Below are positions 6,108 through 14,088 of a stretch of 41,810 nucleotides of DNA, one piece after another. The notes below the pieces were generated by a model. The model saw only the letters and a program-made list of their open reading frames with translations, was not told where the DNA came from and did no database searches. Source of the DNA: Pelagibacteraceae bacterium (lineage in GTDB: Bacteria > Pseudomonadota > Alphaproteobacteria > Pelagibacterales > Pelagibacteraceae); contig NYVZ01000030.1 in assembly GCA_002684895.1 (NCBI GenBank), positions 1 through 41,810 on the forward strand. Direction: 5' to 3'. Position 1 is the first letter of the stretch. Each line of letters begins with the position of its first letter. A program made the translations under genes and the position numbers.

Positions 6108-7330
6108 GCTATTTGCGATCTTTTTAAAGGACGTTCGTCAATTGGCAAATGCATCAGGGTCGCAAAAAAAGATAGTGCTATGGATAGATACCATGCATAA
6201 TCATAACTTCCGAAATTATCAAAAAAATATCCACCTAAATAAGCGCCAGAAAAAGATCCAAATTGATGACTTAAAAAAACAACACCACTTAACATAGCTA
6301 AATGTTTAGTACCAAAAACTTGAGCAACAATTCCGAATGTTGCCGGTATGGTTGCTAACCACAAAAAACCAAAGCATATTCCAAAAGCAATTGCTAACAT
6401 ATTAGAAGCAGGTAAAAATAGGAAGAGGATTATAGTTATTCCTCTTAAAAAATATAAACCACTTAATAATGTTTTTTTAGAGTATTTGTCAGCTAAAAAA
6501 CCCATCGTTAAAGTACCAAAAATATTAAATAAACCAATTAAAGATAAAATTGCTGCACCCGTCCACCCGTCTAAGCCTCTCTCAATAACGTACTTTGGTA
6601 CATGTGTTGCCACTAATGTAATTTGAAAACCACAAACAAAAAAGCCAGCCATTAAAAATAAATAGCTTTTGTATCCAAAAGCTTCTTTAATTGCCTGATA
6701 TAACGATTGTTTAACTTCAATATTATTCTGACTGAATTGATCAGCTTTAGGTTCTTTTAAAAATATTGATAAAACACTAGCTAGTAATAAAATTAAAACA
6801 AAAATATTTAATATTTTGCCCCAACTATAATAATTAAACAAAGTACTAGACATAATAGGATAAATAAACATTCCAACGCTGGCAAAAGCTGTGACTAAAC
6901 CTGCTGCTTTTGCTCTATTATGATTGGGAAAATGTTTTGCCACTGTTGGCACAATTATTGGAGCAGCTGCTCCACCTAAACCTATGCCTACTAGGATACC
7001 AAGATTTATTTGAAATAAAAATCCCTGACTATTCAAGTTGCCCAAAGAGTAAATACCGATAGCGTAAGTAACGAGTGCAATCATTACAACTTTATTAGAT
7101 CCATATTTATCGGCAATCATACCAAAAATTGTTGCAAAAATTCCCCACACTATAGCCTGCACCCCAATTGCAAGTCCAAAATATGTACTTGTAATATTTA
7201 AATCTGTTTCAAAAAACTGAAAAAATATACCATAAGTTTGACGAATCCCCATTGAAACAGAGACGACAAAGCACCCTATAATTAATGTGTAGAGTGCTAC
7301 TTTATTATTTATAAACTTAGTATTAATCAT
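6104..7330 (-). CDS. MFS transporter, OFA (oxalate/formate antiporter)-like
   Basis: A 408-residue, 12-helix Major Facilitator protein. It shows the loop 2-3 motif GMIADKYGSNKV and its repeat in the second half, GFLADKYSKKT. Helix 4 has GIGLGGAAAPIIVPTVAKHFP, a pattern common in the monocarboxylate/OFA-type branch that carries organic anions. The start ATG overlaps the stop of the upstream MOSC gene by 8 bases, implying coupled expression. The substrate is unknown; a small carboxylate is a guess from family resemblance. Confidence 0.8.
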   Translation of the reverse strand: MINTKFINNKVALYTLIIGCFVVSVSMGIRQTYGIFFQFFETDLNITSTYFGLAIGVQAIVWGIFATIFGMIADKYGSNKVVMIALVTYAIGIYSLGNLNSQGFLFQINLGILVGIGLGGAAAPIIVPTVAKHFPNHNRAKAAGLVTAFASVGMFIYPIMSSTLFNYYSWGKILNIFVLILLLASVLSIFLKEPKADQFSQNNIEVKQSLYQAIKEAFGYKSYLFLMAGFFVCGFQITLVATHVPKYVIERGLDGWTGAAILSLIGLFNIFGTLTMGFLADKYSKKTLLSGLYFLRGITIILFLFLPASNMLAIAFGICFGFLWLATIPATFGIVAQVFGTKHLAMLSGVVFLSHQFGSFSGAYLGGYFFDNFGSYDYAWYLSIALSFFATLMHLPIDERPLKRSQIA

Positions 7331-8102
7331 TTAGAACTGACACTCTATCATTTAAGAATATTTGTCCAGCTGTTAATGGTTTTAAATAAATGCCAAAGTC
7401 GATATGATCATAAATTTGATTAAGTCTCTGTGGTAAATTGATATCTAAAACTTTTGATCGATATGGGAAATTAGTTGCTCTACATCTTGGTGTATTACAG
7501 AATACATCGAATACAACACTGCCAACTCTAATTTTCTTTTTGGCAAGTTCTAATTCTTTCATTGCAGGTAATCCATCAATAACAATATTTGCCCTGAAAC
7601 GTTCGTGATCAATTTTAAGACCCGATTTAGCTTCAAAATCTCTAAGGCTAGACAAATTAATCAAAGATACAACATTATCGTTAATCATATCAAAAAAGGG
7701 TGTTTTTAAATTATATAAAAAATATATTTCTTTATCCTTAAGTTCATTCTCGTTTTTTTTTATTTGAGATACTACTTTTTGAAGATTTAAAAAATTAAAA
7801 TCGTTAATGGTAACTAATTCCTTAGTTTCTTTAAAAATTTTAAGTTCATTTTTTTTAAACAAAATCCGGTAGTTATTTAATAAGGGGGTATTCTTTACAC
7901 TTAAATAACTTTGATTATTTCTCAAATATTGCTTATTTTGAAATTTTTCTGCATCGTCTTGATTTTTGTTTCTAACGAAAGCAAAAATTCTATCATTTTC
8001 AACTCCCCTGCCCTCAAGAATGTTCAACCTATCATCTTCAATAAAATTGAAGGATTTTACAGGTGAATAATAAAGTTTTTTTATTTGTATATTCTTGTTC
8101 AT
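7323..8102 (-). CDS. MOSC-domain protein (MOSC_N plus MOSC)
   Basis: The 259-residue protein has an N-terminal beta-barrel domain starting IKKLYYSPVKSF and ending around residue 100, followed by a MOSC domain. The conserved cysteine motif CNTPRCRATN holds Cys202 and Cys207, in the position of the molybdenum-cofactor/sulfur-carrying cysteine of this superfamily. Relatives include the C-terminus of Moco sulfurase, mARC and the YcbX/YiiM proteins, which act in molybdenum-cofactor reductions of N-hydroxylated compounds. No ferredoxin domain is fused, unlike YcbX. It overlaps the MFS transporter gene by 8 bases. The substrate is unknown. Confidence 0.82.
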   Translation of the reverse strand: MNKNIQIKKLYYSPVKSFNFIEDDRLNILEGRGVENDRIFAFVRNKNQDDAEKFQNKQYLRNNQSYLSVKNTPLLNNYRILFKKNELKIFKETKELVTINDFNFLNLQKVVSQIKKNENELKDKEIYFLYNLKTPFFDMINDNVVSLINLSSLRDFEAKSGLKIDHERFRANIVIDGLPAMKELELAKKKIRVGSVVFDVFCNTPRCRATNFPYRSKVLDINLPQRLNQIYDHIDFGIYLKPLTAGQIFLNDRVSVLND

Positions 8103-8116
8103 TCTGATTTATTTAA

Positions 8117-8248
8117 ATGATGCCAGAACATATGAAAAATTACAACGAATCTATTTTTTCCAATCTTACCCAAGGGGAAATAATACAGATTGTGACAATT
8201 ACACTTATTTTAGTCTATCTGATATTCAATTATTTAAAAAAAAAATGA
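8117..8248 (+). CDS. Putative 43-residue single-span membrane protein
   Basis: The ORF starts with two Met codons and a third Met six codons in (8132), followed by KNYNESIFSNLTQGEIIQ and the hydrophobic segment IVTITLILVYLIFNYL, ending in three lysines encoded by an A10 run. It overlaps the next ORF by ATGA. The N-terminus is only 14 bases from the divergent MOSC gene start. The shape, with a polar N-terminus, one membrane helix and positive residues inside, is protein-like, but no family is recognised. It may be the first half of a two-helix protein joined to the following ORF by slippage. Confidence 0.38.
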   Translation: MMPEHMKNYNESIFSNLTQGEIIQIVTITLILVYLIFNYLKKK

Positions 8249-8397
8249 TTAATTTTCGCTTCGTAAAAAAGCAAATTATTAAGTATAAAAAAGAAATCCT
8301 TTTCTCGGTTGCAATGGCTATGATTTGTTTTTCAATAGCTTTATGGGCTATAGGTGTGAATTTTATTAAATATCACAATATAATTGGTTCATATTAA
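8245..8397 (+). CDS. Putative 50-residue single-span membrane protein upstream of amtB
   Basis: Starting at the ATG that overlaps the previous stop (ATGA), the product is 50 residues: a basic N-terminus (NFRFVKKQIIKYKKE), the membrane segment ILFSVAMAMICFSIALWAIGVNF and a short tail. The frame extends further upstream to 8095, but that part reads like a non-coding shadow of the ORF at 8117, so the ATG at 8245 is preferred. It lies 112 bases before amtB on the same strand. Function unknown; an accessory role to the ammonium transporter is only suggested by position. Confidence 0.42.
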   Translation: MINFRFVKKQIIKYKKEILFSVAMAMICFSIALWAIGVNFIKYHNIIGSY

Positions 8398-8409
8398 TAT
8401 TCTCAAAAC

Positions 8410-8450
8410 GCATACTTGGTATGTTGATAATATCGTTATTACCAATATGC
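8410..8450 (+). promoter_or_regulatory. Stem-loop in the amtB upstream region
   Basis: GCATACTTGGTA (8410-8421) pairs with TACCAATATGC (8440-8450), with one bulged C and an 18-base loop that itself contains a short dyad (ATAA...TTAT). It lies 60-100 bases before the amtB start. It could be an RNA leader element or a DNA dyad for a nitrogen regulator; the sequence does not decide. Confidence 0.4.
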
Positions 8451-8509
8451 ATAAGTGATAACAATCCATCATACGGTTTCAAATTTAATATAAAAAAAGG
8501 AGAATATTT

Positions 8510-9799
8510 ATGAAAAATTTAAAAACCACTATAGCTTTTGTCGCCCTAGTTACTTTGGGTAGTTCCATGGCAATGGCTGACACAACTATTAGTAAAGAAG
8601 GCCAGTATATATTTAATACTTTGGCATTCTACTTGGGAGGTATTTTGGTTGCTTTTATGGCTGCAGGATTTTGTATGCTTGAAAGTGGTTTGGTAACAAA
8701 TAAAAGTGTTTCTACAATTGCTGCAAAAAATATTGGAAAATTTGCAATTTGTTCAATTATTTTTTTCCTATTTGGTTACAACATGGCATATGGAATACCA
8801 GAAGGTGGTTATATTGGATCCTTTTCAATATGGACAGAAGGCTCAAAGATTGAAACAGGTTATTCAGATAGCTCAGACTGGTTTTTTCAAACTATGTTTG
8901 TCTGCGCGACTGTATCAATTGTTTCAGGTGCTGTAGCAGAAAGAATTAAAGTTTGGCCTTTTTTTCTGTTTGCAGTATTAATGTCTGGTTTTATTTATCC
9001 GATATCAATGGGTTGGCAATGGGGGGGAGGCTGGTTAGCTAAAACTGGTTTCTCTGATTTTGCTGGATCAACATTGGTGCACGCATGTGGTGGAGCTGCT
9101 GCCTTAGCAGGTGTAATGGTGTTAGGAGCAAGAAGCGGGAGATTCACTGGATCTGGGTCTAAAAGAGTTATGGTTCCGTTTGCAGCTTCAAGTATTCCTT
9201 TGACGACACTTGGTACATTTCTATTATGGTTTGGTTGGTTTGGTTTTAATGGATTTAGTCAATTAGCTATGGGAACCTTTGATGATGCGACAGCAATTAC
9301 TAAAATTGCTGTAAATACACATTTAGCTGGTGCTGCAGGAACTTTTGCCGGCGCTGTAGTATCAAGATTGTATGGCGGAAAAACAGATGTGATTATGATG
9401 CTAAATGGAGCATTGGCTGGCTTAGTAGCAATTACTGCTGAACCTTTAACGCCGAGTCCAATTACTGCAATGTTGATAGGTGCTATCGGGGCAGTCATAA
9501 TGTACTTTGGAACAAAGATGCTTGAAAATTACGGTTTAGATGATGTTGTAGGTGCTATACCCGTGCATATGTTTGCTGGAATTTTTGGAACATTGGTTGT
9601 GCCACTTACGAATGGAGACACTTCATTTGTAACTCAGTTGATTGGCGTAATATCAGTTTGTATTTTTAGCTTTATTTTATCCTTTGGGATATTCAAAGCT
9701 CTAAGTATGACCATCGGTCTAAGAATAAGTAAAGAAGCAGAAAAACTTGGAACCGATAAAGCTGAAATTGGAGTAGTTGCTTACTCAATAAGAGACTAA
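8510..9799 (+). CDS. amtB: Ammonium transporter Amt
   Basis: The 429-residue channel has a cleavable-type signal (KNLKTTIAFVALVTLGSSMAMA) and then 11 predicted membrane helices. Family hallmarks are visible: an early CMLESGLVTNKS, then GSTLVHACGGAAALAG with the first pore His and AIPVHMFAGIFGTLVVP with the second. It takes up ammonium/methylammonium across the inner membrane. A near-perfect ribosome site (AAAAAGGAGAA) precedes the ATG, suggesting high expression. No glnK/PII gene is adjacent, although amtB is often paired with one. A terminator follows 11 bases after the stop, and a leader hairpin precedes it. Confidence 0.96.
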   Translation: MKNLKTTIAFVALVTLGSSMAMADTTISKEGQYIFNTLAFYLGGILVAFMAAGFCMLESGLVTNKSVSTIAAKNIGKFAICSIIFFLFGYNMAYGIPEGGYIGSFSIWTEGSKIETGYSDSSDWFFQTMFVCATVSIVSGAVAERIKVWPFFLFAVLMSGFIYPISMGWQWGGGWLAKTGFSDFAGSTLVHACGGAAALAGVMVLGARSGRFTGSGSKRVMVPFAASSIPLTTLGTFLLWFGWFGFNGFSQLAMGTFDDATAITKIAVNTHLAGAAGTFAGAVVSRLYGGKTDVIMMLNGALAGLVAITAEPLTPSPITAMLIGAIGAVIMYFGTKMLENYGLDDVVGAIPVHMFAGIFGTLVVPLTNGDTSFVTQLIGVISVCIFSFILSFGIFKALSMTIGLRISKEAEKLGTDKAEIGVVAYSIRD

Positions 9800-9810
9800 T
9801 TGAGTCATAA

Positions 9811-9845
9811 TTTAGGGCCTGTAAATGCAGGCCCTAAATATTTTA
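9811..9845 (+). terminator. Rho-independent terminator of amtB
   Basis: TTTAGGGCCTG, a TAAATG loop and CAGGCCCTAAA form a perfect 11-bp stem followed by TATTTT, directly after the amtB stop. Confidence 0.9.
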
Positions 9846-9878
9846 CAATCATCGAATAACATATGGTATTAATGTTTT

Positions 9879-10124
9879 ATGATAAAAAAAATTATCCTTT
9901 TAGCAGCTATTTTACTACCTTTTGTACTTTACTATTTATCTATTTACTTGATTAAAAAAGATACAAACAAAAAATTTCCAATTTTACCGTTGTCGCTAGC
10001 AAGCTTAATACTATTGGCCTTAGTCTTAATTTTTTTTAGATTTTCTGACAACGATCCTTCCGATGGGAAGTATACGCCTCCCCAATTTAAGGATGGAAAA
10101 ATTATATCCCCAAAAACGCAGTAG
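9879..10124 (+). CDS. DUF6111-like small membrane protein
   Basis: The 81-residue protein has two membrane helices (IILLAAILLPFVLYYLSIYLI and LSLASLILLALVLIFF) and a short polar tail, GKYTPPQFKDGKIISP. That tail with its YxPPxxxDGKI pattern matches the DUF6111 family, common in Alphaproteobacteria and of unknown function. It starts 34 bases after the amtB terminator and so is likely transcribed separately. It converges on typA. Confidence 0.65.
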   Translation: MIKKIILLAAILLPFVLYYLSIYLIKKDTNKKFPILPLSLASLILLALVLIFFRFSDNDPSDGKYTPPQFKDGKIISPKTQ

Positions 10125-10243
10125 AAACTTAATACTCACATACTAACACTGTTTGTAACTATCATATCGCAAAAGTTTAATTTTTCACTCAAAGATGATT
10201 CAAAACAAGAACATTGATATTAATAATAACAGGATATCAACAA

Positions 10244-12067
10244 TTACACGGTTAGAGTTTCTCTAGAATGTTTCTTTCTTTCATTGGCTAACAGTAATTT
10301 TTTTCTTAATCTCAAATTTTTAGGAGTTACTTCCAATAACTCATCATCATTTACATAAGCCATCATTTCCTCTAATGACATCTTTATTGGAGGTGTTAAT
10401 GAAATTAAACCATCACTACCAGCAGCCCTAACATTGGTTAATTTTTTTCCTTTTAATACGTTAATCTCTAAATCATTGTCTCTATTATGCTCTCCAACAA
10501 TCATTCCGCCATATACTTTGGTCTGTGGTTCTATAAACATGAGGCCCCTGTCTTGTAAATTAAAAATTGCATATGCAACAGCTTCGCCACTATCAGTTGA
10601 AATTAATGCTCCATTTCTTCGACTTTTAATATCTCCTTTGTACTCTCCATATGATTCAAATACTCGGTTCATTACACCTGTACCTCTAGTTTCAGTCAAA
10701 AACTTACTTTGATATCCGATCAAACCTCTTGTAGGTGCCTTAAAAATAATTCTTTTTTTATTTTGGCCAGTATCACGCATATCTATCATTTCACCTTTTC
10801 TTTGATTTATTGAATCTATTACTGTACTTGAATATTCTTCATCAACATCAATTGTAACTTCTTCAAAGGGCTCCAATTTTTTATTATTTTCATCTTTAAA
10901 TAATACTTTTGGTCTTGATACAGATAATTCAAATCCCTCTCTCCTCATGGTCTCAATTAAAACACCGATTTGAAGCTCTCCGCGTCCTCCGATTTCAAAT
11001 GAGTCTTTTTTTTCATTTTCGGCAAATGAAATTGCAACATTTGTTTCTGCCTCTGCAAGTAATCTTTCTCTAATCATGGTAGATGTCACTTTTTTACCTT
11101 CAAGTCCCGAAATAGGTGAGTCATTAATTGTTATAGTTACTGACATGGTAGGAGGATCTATCGGTGTTGTTTTAAGTGCTTCGTTTACTTCCAAATGGCA
11201 TATTGTGTCTGAAACTGATGTTATTTTTAATCCCGCTACACACACGATATCTCCTGCTGTCACTGTATCTGTTGCAACTTTATCAGTGCCAGAGAATGTA
11301 AACAATTTTGTAAGTCTACCTTCCTCTACTTTATTATTATTTAAATTTAGAGATTTGACTGTATCATTTACTTTTGCAATTCCATGCACTACGCGTCCAA
11401 TTAAACAACGACCTAAAAAAGTATCGGAATGTAACAAGGTTGATAGCATGGCAAAAGGTTTACTTAAATCAACTTCAGGTTCATTAACATGATTAAGTAT
11501 TAGATCTAAAAGTGGATGTAAATTTTCTCTCTTCTGATCGAGTTCATAATTACACCATCCATCACGACCAGAAGCGTAAAGAATGGGAAAGTCTAGCTGC
11601 TTATCATTAGCATCTAACGCAACGAAAAGATCAAAGATTTCATTTATAACCTCTTTAGCTCTTGCATCTGATCTGTCTACTTTATTTATAACTACTACAG
11701 GTCTTAAACCTTGGGATAATGCTTTTGATAAAACAAATTTTGTTTGTGGCATTGGACCCTCTGCAGCATCAACTAAAAGTATAACACCATCTGTCATTCC
11801 TAAAATTCTCTCAACTTCCCCTCCAAAATCTGCGTGTCCTGGTGTATCAATAATGTTTATTTTTGTATCTTTCCAAACAACGGATGTGGGTTTCGCTAAT
11901 ATTGTTATCCCTCTCTCTTTCTCAAGATCACCACTATCCATTATCCTCTCATTAACTTTCTGGTTTTCTCTAAACAAGCCACTTTGTTTTAATAAATTAT
12001 CTATCAAAGTTGTCTTGCCATGATCAACGTGCGCAATGATTGCAATATTTCTCAAACTATTTGTCAT
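10244..12067 (-). CDS. typA: Ribosome-associated GTPase TypA/BipA
   Basis: The 607-residue translational GTPase has the G1 motif AHVDHGKTT (12-20), switch I region ERGITI (51-56), G3 DTPGH (74-78) and G4 NKVD. These are followed by the EF-G-like domains II, III and V and the C-terminal TypA-specific domain (TRGTGVMNRVFESY, GLMFIEPQTKVYGGMIVGEHNR). It acts in 50S assembly and stress or cold adaptation. The length is normal. It stands alone on the minus strand. A weak inverted repeat (TTGATAT/ATATCAA, 10213-10239) lies just beyond the stop but lacks a U-tract. Confidence 0.97.
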   Translation of the reverse strand: MTNSLRNIAIIAHVDHGKTTLIDNLLKQSGLFRENQKVNERIMDSGDLEKERGITILAKPTSVVWKDTKINIIDTPGHADFGGEVERILGMTDGVILLVDAAEGPMPQTKFVLSKALSQGLRPVVVINKVDRSDARAKEVINEIFDLFVALDANDKQLDFPILYASGRDGWCNYELDQKRENLHPLLDLILNHVNEPEVDLSKPFAMLSTLLHSDTFLGRCLIGRVVHGIAKVNDTVKSLNLNNNKVEEGRLTKLFTFSGTDKVATDTVTAGDIVCVAGLKITSVSDTICHLEVNEALKTTPIDPPTMSVTITINDSPISGLEGKKVTSTMIRERLLAEAETNVAISFAENEKKDSFEIGGRGELQIGVLIETMRREGFELSVSRPKVLFKDENNKKLEPFEEVTIDVDEEYSSTVIDSINQRKGEMIDMRDTGQNKKRIIFKAPTRGLIGYQSKFLTETRGTGVMNRVFESYGEYKGDIKSRRNGALISTDSGEAVAYAIFNLQDRGLMFIEPQTKVYGGMIVGEHNRDNDLEINVLKGKKLTNVRAAGSDGLISLTPPIKMSLEEMMAYVNDDELLEVTPKNLRLRKKLLLANERKKHSRETLTV

Positions 12068-12148
12068 AAAATTTTCGTTTGATACACTTTATTTTTTGAT
12101 TTGCCAGTTAAATATTTCCGTAATTAATATTATCTAATTTTGTTACAT

Positions 12149-12259
12149 TTACTTAATCTTTTGCTCAATTAAATTAATAGACTGTAAATGATTGCTACTC
12201 ACAATGCTTGAGGCGGTTGCTAGAAAAATGAAGAATAACATGATTGTAATTTTTCTCAT
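12149..12259 (-). CDS. Putative 36-residue exported or membrane peptide
   Basis: A short ORF starts MRKITIMLFFIFLATASSIVSS, which looks like a signal peptide or single membrane helix, followed by a 15-residue tail (NHLQSINLIEQKIK). The ribosome site is weak (AAAGATTC before the ATG). It lies alone between the DCC gene cluster and typA on the same strand, in a 255-base gap that holds nothing else obvious. It could be a real micropeptide or a decayed gene remnant; no family is recognised. Confidence 0.3.
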   Translation of the reverse strand: MRKITIMLFFIFLATASSIVSSNHLQSINLIEQKIK

Positions 12260-12322
12260 GAATCTTTTATAATTAACAAATAAGACAATGAATGAACTGA
12301 AATGTGTTCTTATATTGACGGT

Positions 12323-12664
12323 TTAGTTCTTATGTAGTTTATTTTTTAAATACAATATGAACGCTGCAATTTCATAGAAAAATGCAAAAATATGAAACAA
12401 TATTGGTCTTTTAAGAATTTTATATAACCAATTAAGTTTTGGTATGTTTGACCAAACAACTAAAAAAGCCCTCGCTCCCTTAATAAGCTTTCCTTTATTC
12501 ATTACATGTAGCCGTCTAGACAGTTTATCTATGTTTAAATTGGTTATTTGAGACTCTTCTTCTTTAATATCGTACCACTCAAGTCTATTCTCCATTTTTC
12601 GATAAATATCTATTTCCTTTTTACAGATACTGCACGACTCATTAAAAAAAACTTTTATGCTCAT
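12323..12664 (-). CDS. DCC-family thiol-disulfide oxidoreductase-like protein (DUF393)
   Basis: The 113-residue protein starts with a thioredoxin-like strand and the motif NESCSICKKEIDIYRKM, with Cys11 and Cys14 as the CxxC pair, followed by a hydrophobic C-terminal half (FLVVWSNIPKLNWLYKIL, FHIFAFFYEIAAFILYL). This is the pattern of the DCC/DUF393 family, whose members are predicted thiol-disulfide proteins, often membrane-associated. Its ATG overlaps the stop of the upstream 49-residue ORF (ATGA), so it is the last gene of a tight three-gene minus-strand set. No substrate is known. Confidence 0.8.
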   Translation of the reverse strand: MSIKVFFNESCSICKKEIDIYRKMENRLEWYDIKEEESQITNLNIDKLSRRLHVMNKGKLIKGARAFLVVWSNIPKLNWLYKILKRPILFHIFAFFYEIAAFILYLKNKLHKN

Positions 12665-12810
12665 TTTTTCTTTTTTCTTTTCTTTTTTGTTTTCTTTTGG
12701 TTTTTTTCAATACTATCCTTAAATAAACTTAAAATTCCAAAAACAATTAATGCCCCGCCTGCCAAGAGACCATAGGATAATAATAATTCGGCTGACGGAA
12801 AATCAGTCAT
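12661..12810 (-). CDS. 49-residue membrane protein with a polylysine tail
   Basis: The ORF runs from the ATG at 12810 to the stop overlapping the DCC start. It begins MTDFPSAELLLSYGLLAGGALIVFGILSLF, one membrane helix, and ends in a tail that is almost entirely lysine and arginine (KKTKKKRKKKK). The N-terminus would face outside and the basic tail the cytoplasm, where it could bind nucleic acid or acidic lipid. It overlaps the upstream gene by 8 bases and the downstream one by 4, and that coupling supports a real gene. No family recognised. Confidence 0.55.
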   Translation of the reverse strand: MTDFPSAELLLSYGLLAGGALIVFGILSLFKDSIEKNQKKTKKKRKKKK

Positions 12811-13039
12811 CTTCTTCTTCTTCTAACCATTGTTCCATAAAAACTTTATGGCATGCATAACAAATTACAGGTATAGAACCAAAAAATCCAATAGTGACAC
12901 CTACTTTTATGCCATACTCAACGCAAGAAAAGTGTGTCAATGTGATTGTTGGTATTGTACATACTGCAAGCAAGTAGGGTAACCGCCATTTAAATGAAGG
13001 TTTAAAATATTTGATGAAATATATTATTTTAAAAATCAT
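12803..13039 (-). CDS. Small membrane protein, first gene of the DCC cluster
   Basis: This 78-residue frame is the first of three overlapping minus-strand genes. It has a basic aromatic N-terminus (FKWRLPYLLAVC), one or two hydrophobic stretches (LLAVCTIPTITLTHF, IGFFGSIPVICYACHKVF) and an acidic tail of four Glu and two Asp. Three cysteines lie at positions consistent with a membrane or thiol role beside the DCC gene. The ATG at 13039 overlaps the divergent hydrolase start by 26 bases, so the true start may be downstream (a TTG at codon 23 is available). Family not recognised. Confidence 0.48.
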   Translation of the reverse strand: MIFKIIYFIKYFKPSFKWRLPYLLAVCTIPTITLTHFSCVEYGIKVGVTIGFFGSIPVICYACHKVFMEQWLEEEEDD

Positions 13040-14087
13040 TAGTATAAAATTTCTCTTTAATTTATTAATCTGCTATGGTTTTTTTTCAACTATAAATTAT
13101 GCTAAGGAATTTTCGCCAAATATGATCGATGACAAGTTTCAAAATCCTCCTGGTAGCCCAAAAAGAGACGGAAAAGGCAAATTTTCATATTGGACTTTTA
13201 TAAAAGAAAAGAAGAAAATAAAAATTGAGATACCCTCCGACCATGTAATTGATAAAGAAACTATTCAATATACCCTTGATCAAAATAAAAATAATGATTT
13301 TATTATGTGGATTGGACATGCTACATTTTTGATAAAACTAGGGAACAATATGATCATTACGGACCCAGTTTTTTCTAAAAATGCTGGACCATTTTTTTTT
13401 GGTCCAAAAAGATATGTTGAGCCGGCTATTTCTTTAAACAAAATTCCAAAAATTAATCTTATACTACAAACACATAATCATTATGATCATCTAGATATAA
13501 AAGCACTTAAAAAATTTCCATATAAAAGTACAAGTGTGATTACGCCGCTTAAAATGAAACAATATTTTTCATCAACAGGTTTTAAAAATATTAAAGAATT
13601 AGACTGGTACCAAAATATAAAAATAGGTAGCGATTTAAAAGTTACACTTATCCCAGCTGTTCATTGGAGCAAGAGAACCCCTTTCGATACAAATAAAACT
13701 TTATGGGGTAGTTTTGTTATAGAATATAAAAATAAAAAAATTTTATTTACATGTGATACTGGTTCTGGAAAAATTTATAACGATATTGGTAAAAAGTTTG
13801 GTCCAATAGATATACTATTTATTAATATCGGAGCATACGATTTCAGGCCAATGTTTGAAAAATCTATTTACCATACCACTCCTGAGGAAGCTGTAGAAAT
13901 TGGAAAAATGGTAAATGCAAAAAAAATTATTGGCATGCATTGGGGTACATTTATTTTATCATTGGAAGATCCTTTCGAACCACCCAAAAGATTTAAAAAT
14001 TCTGCCAATTACTTTGGATACAATAAAAATGATTTAATTTTATTTAAAATCGGCGAAATTAAAACAATAAATCAGATCTTAGAATAA
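13014..14087 (+). CDS. NAPE-PLD/RomA-like MBL-fold metallohydrolase, exported
   Basis: The 357-residue protein has an N-terminal hydrophobic signal (IISIKFLFNLLICYGFFSTINYA). The metallo-beta-lactamase metal motif HNHYDH, with the preceding Thr, lies at residues 153-159 (His154, His156, Asp158, His159). Further blocks match N-acylphosphatidylethanolamine phospholipase D and bacterial RomA relatives: WIGHATFLIKLG, TDPVFSKNAGPFFFGPKR, VHWSKRTPFDTNKTLWGSFV, CDTGSG, IGAYDFRPMF and MHWGTF. The likely role is hydrolysis of a phosphodiester or lipid-like substrate in the envelope; the substrate is not known. I prefer the ATG at 13014 over the TTG at 13011. It is followed after one base by the glycosylase gene. 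Confidence 0.83.
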   Translation: MKYIILKIISIKFLFNLLICYGFFSTINYAKEFSPNMIDDKFQNPPGSPKRDGKGKFSYWTFIKEKKKIKIEIPSDHVIDKETIQYTLDQNKNNDFIMWIGHATFLIKLGNNMIITDPVFSKNAGPFFFGPKRYVEPAISLNKIPKINLILQTHNHYDHLDIKALKKFPYKSTSVITPLKMKQYFSSTGFKNIKELDWYQNIKIGSDLKVTLIPAVHWSKRTPFDTNKTLWGSFVIEYKNKKILFTCDTGSGKIYNDIGKKFGPIDILFINIGAYDFRPMFEKSIYHTTPEEAVEIGKMVNAKKIIGMHWGTFILSLEDPFEPPKRFKNSANYFGYNKNDLILFKIGEIKTINQILE

Positions 14088-14088
14088 A

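Noticed and set aside
8095..8244. N-terminal half of a 100-residue frame upstream of amtB
   Set aside because: This part overlaps the divergent MOSC start and reads like non-coding DNA, while another frame (8117-8248) gives a more protein-like sequence. Only the part from the ATG at 8245 is kept.
9259..9498. Antisense frame within amtB
   Set aside because: It mirrors conserved amtB codons; the Ala/Pro/Val-rich translation is a typical shadow.
10213..10239. TTGATAT/ATATCAA repeat after typA
   Set aside because: The stem is all A/T apart from one G/C pair, has a long loop and no U-tract; chance is likely in this composition.
11076..11492. 138-residue plus-strand frame inside typA, with similar ones at 10434 and 11583
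   Set aside because: They are antisense to strongly conserved typA codons, have no ribosome site and are composition-driven shadows.
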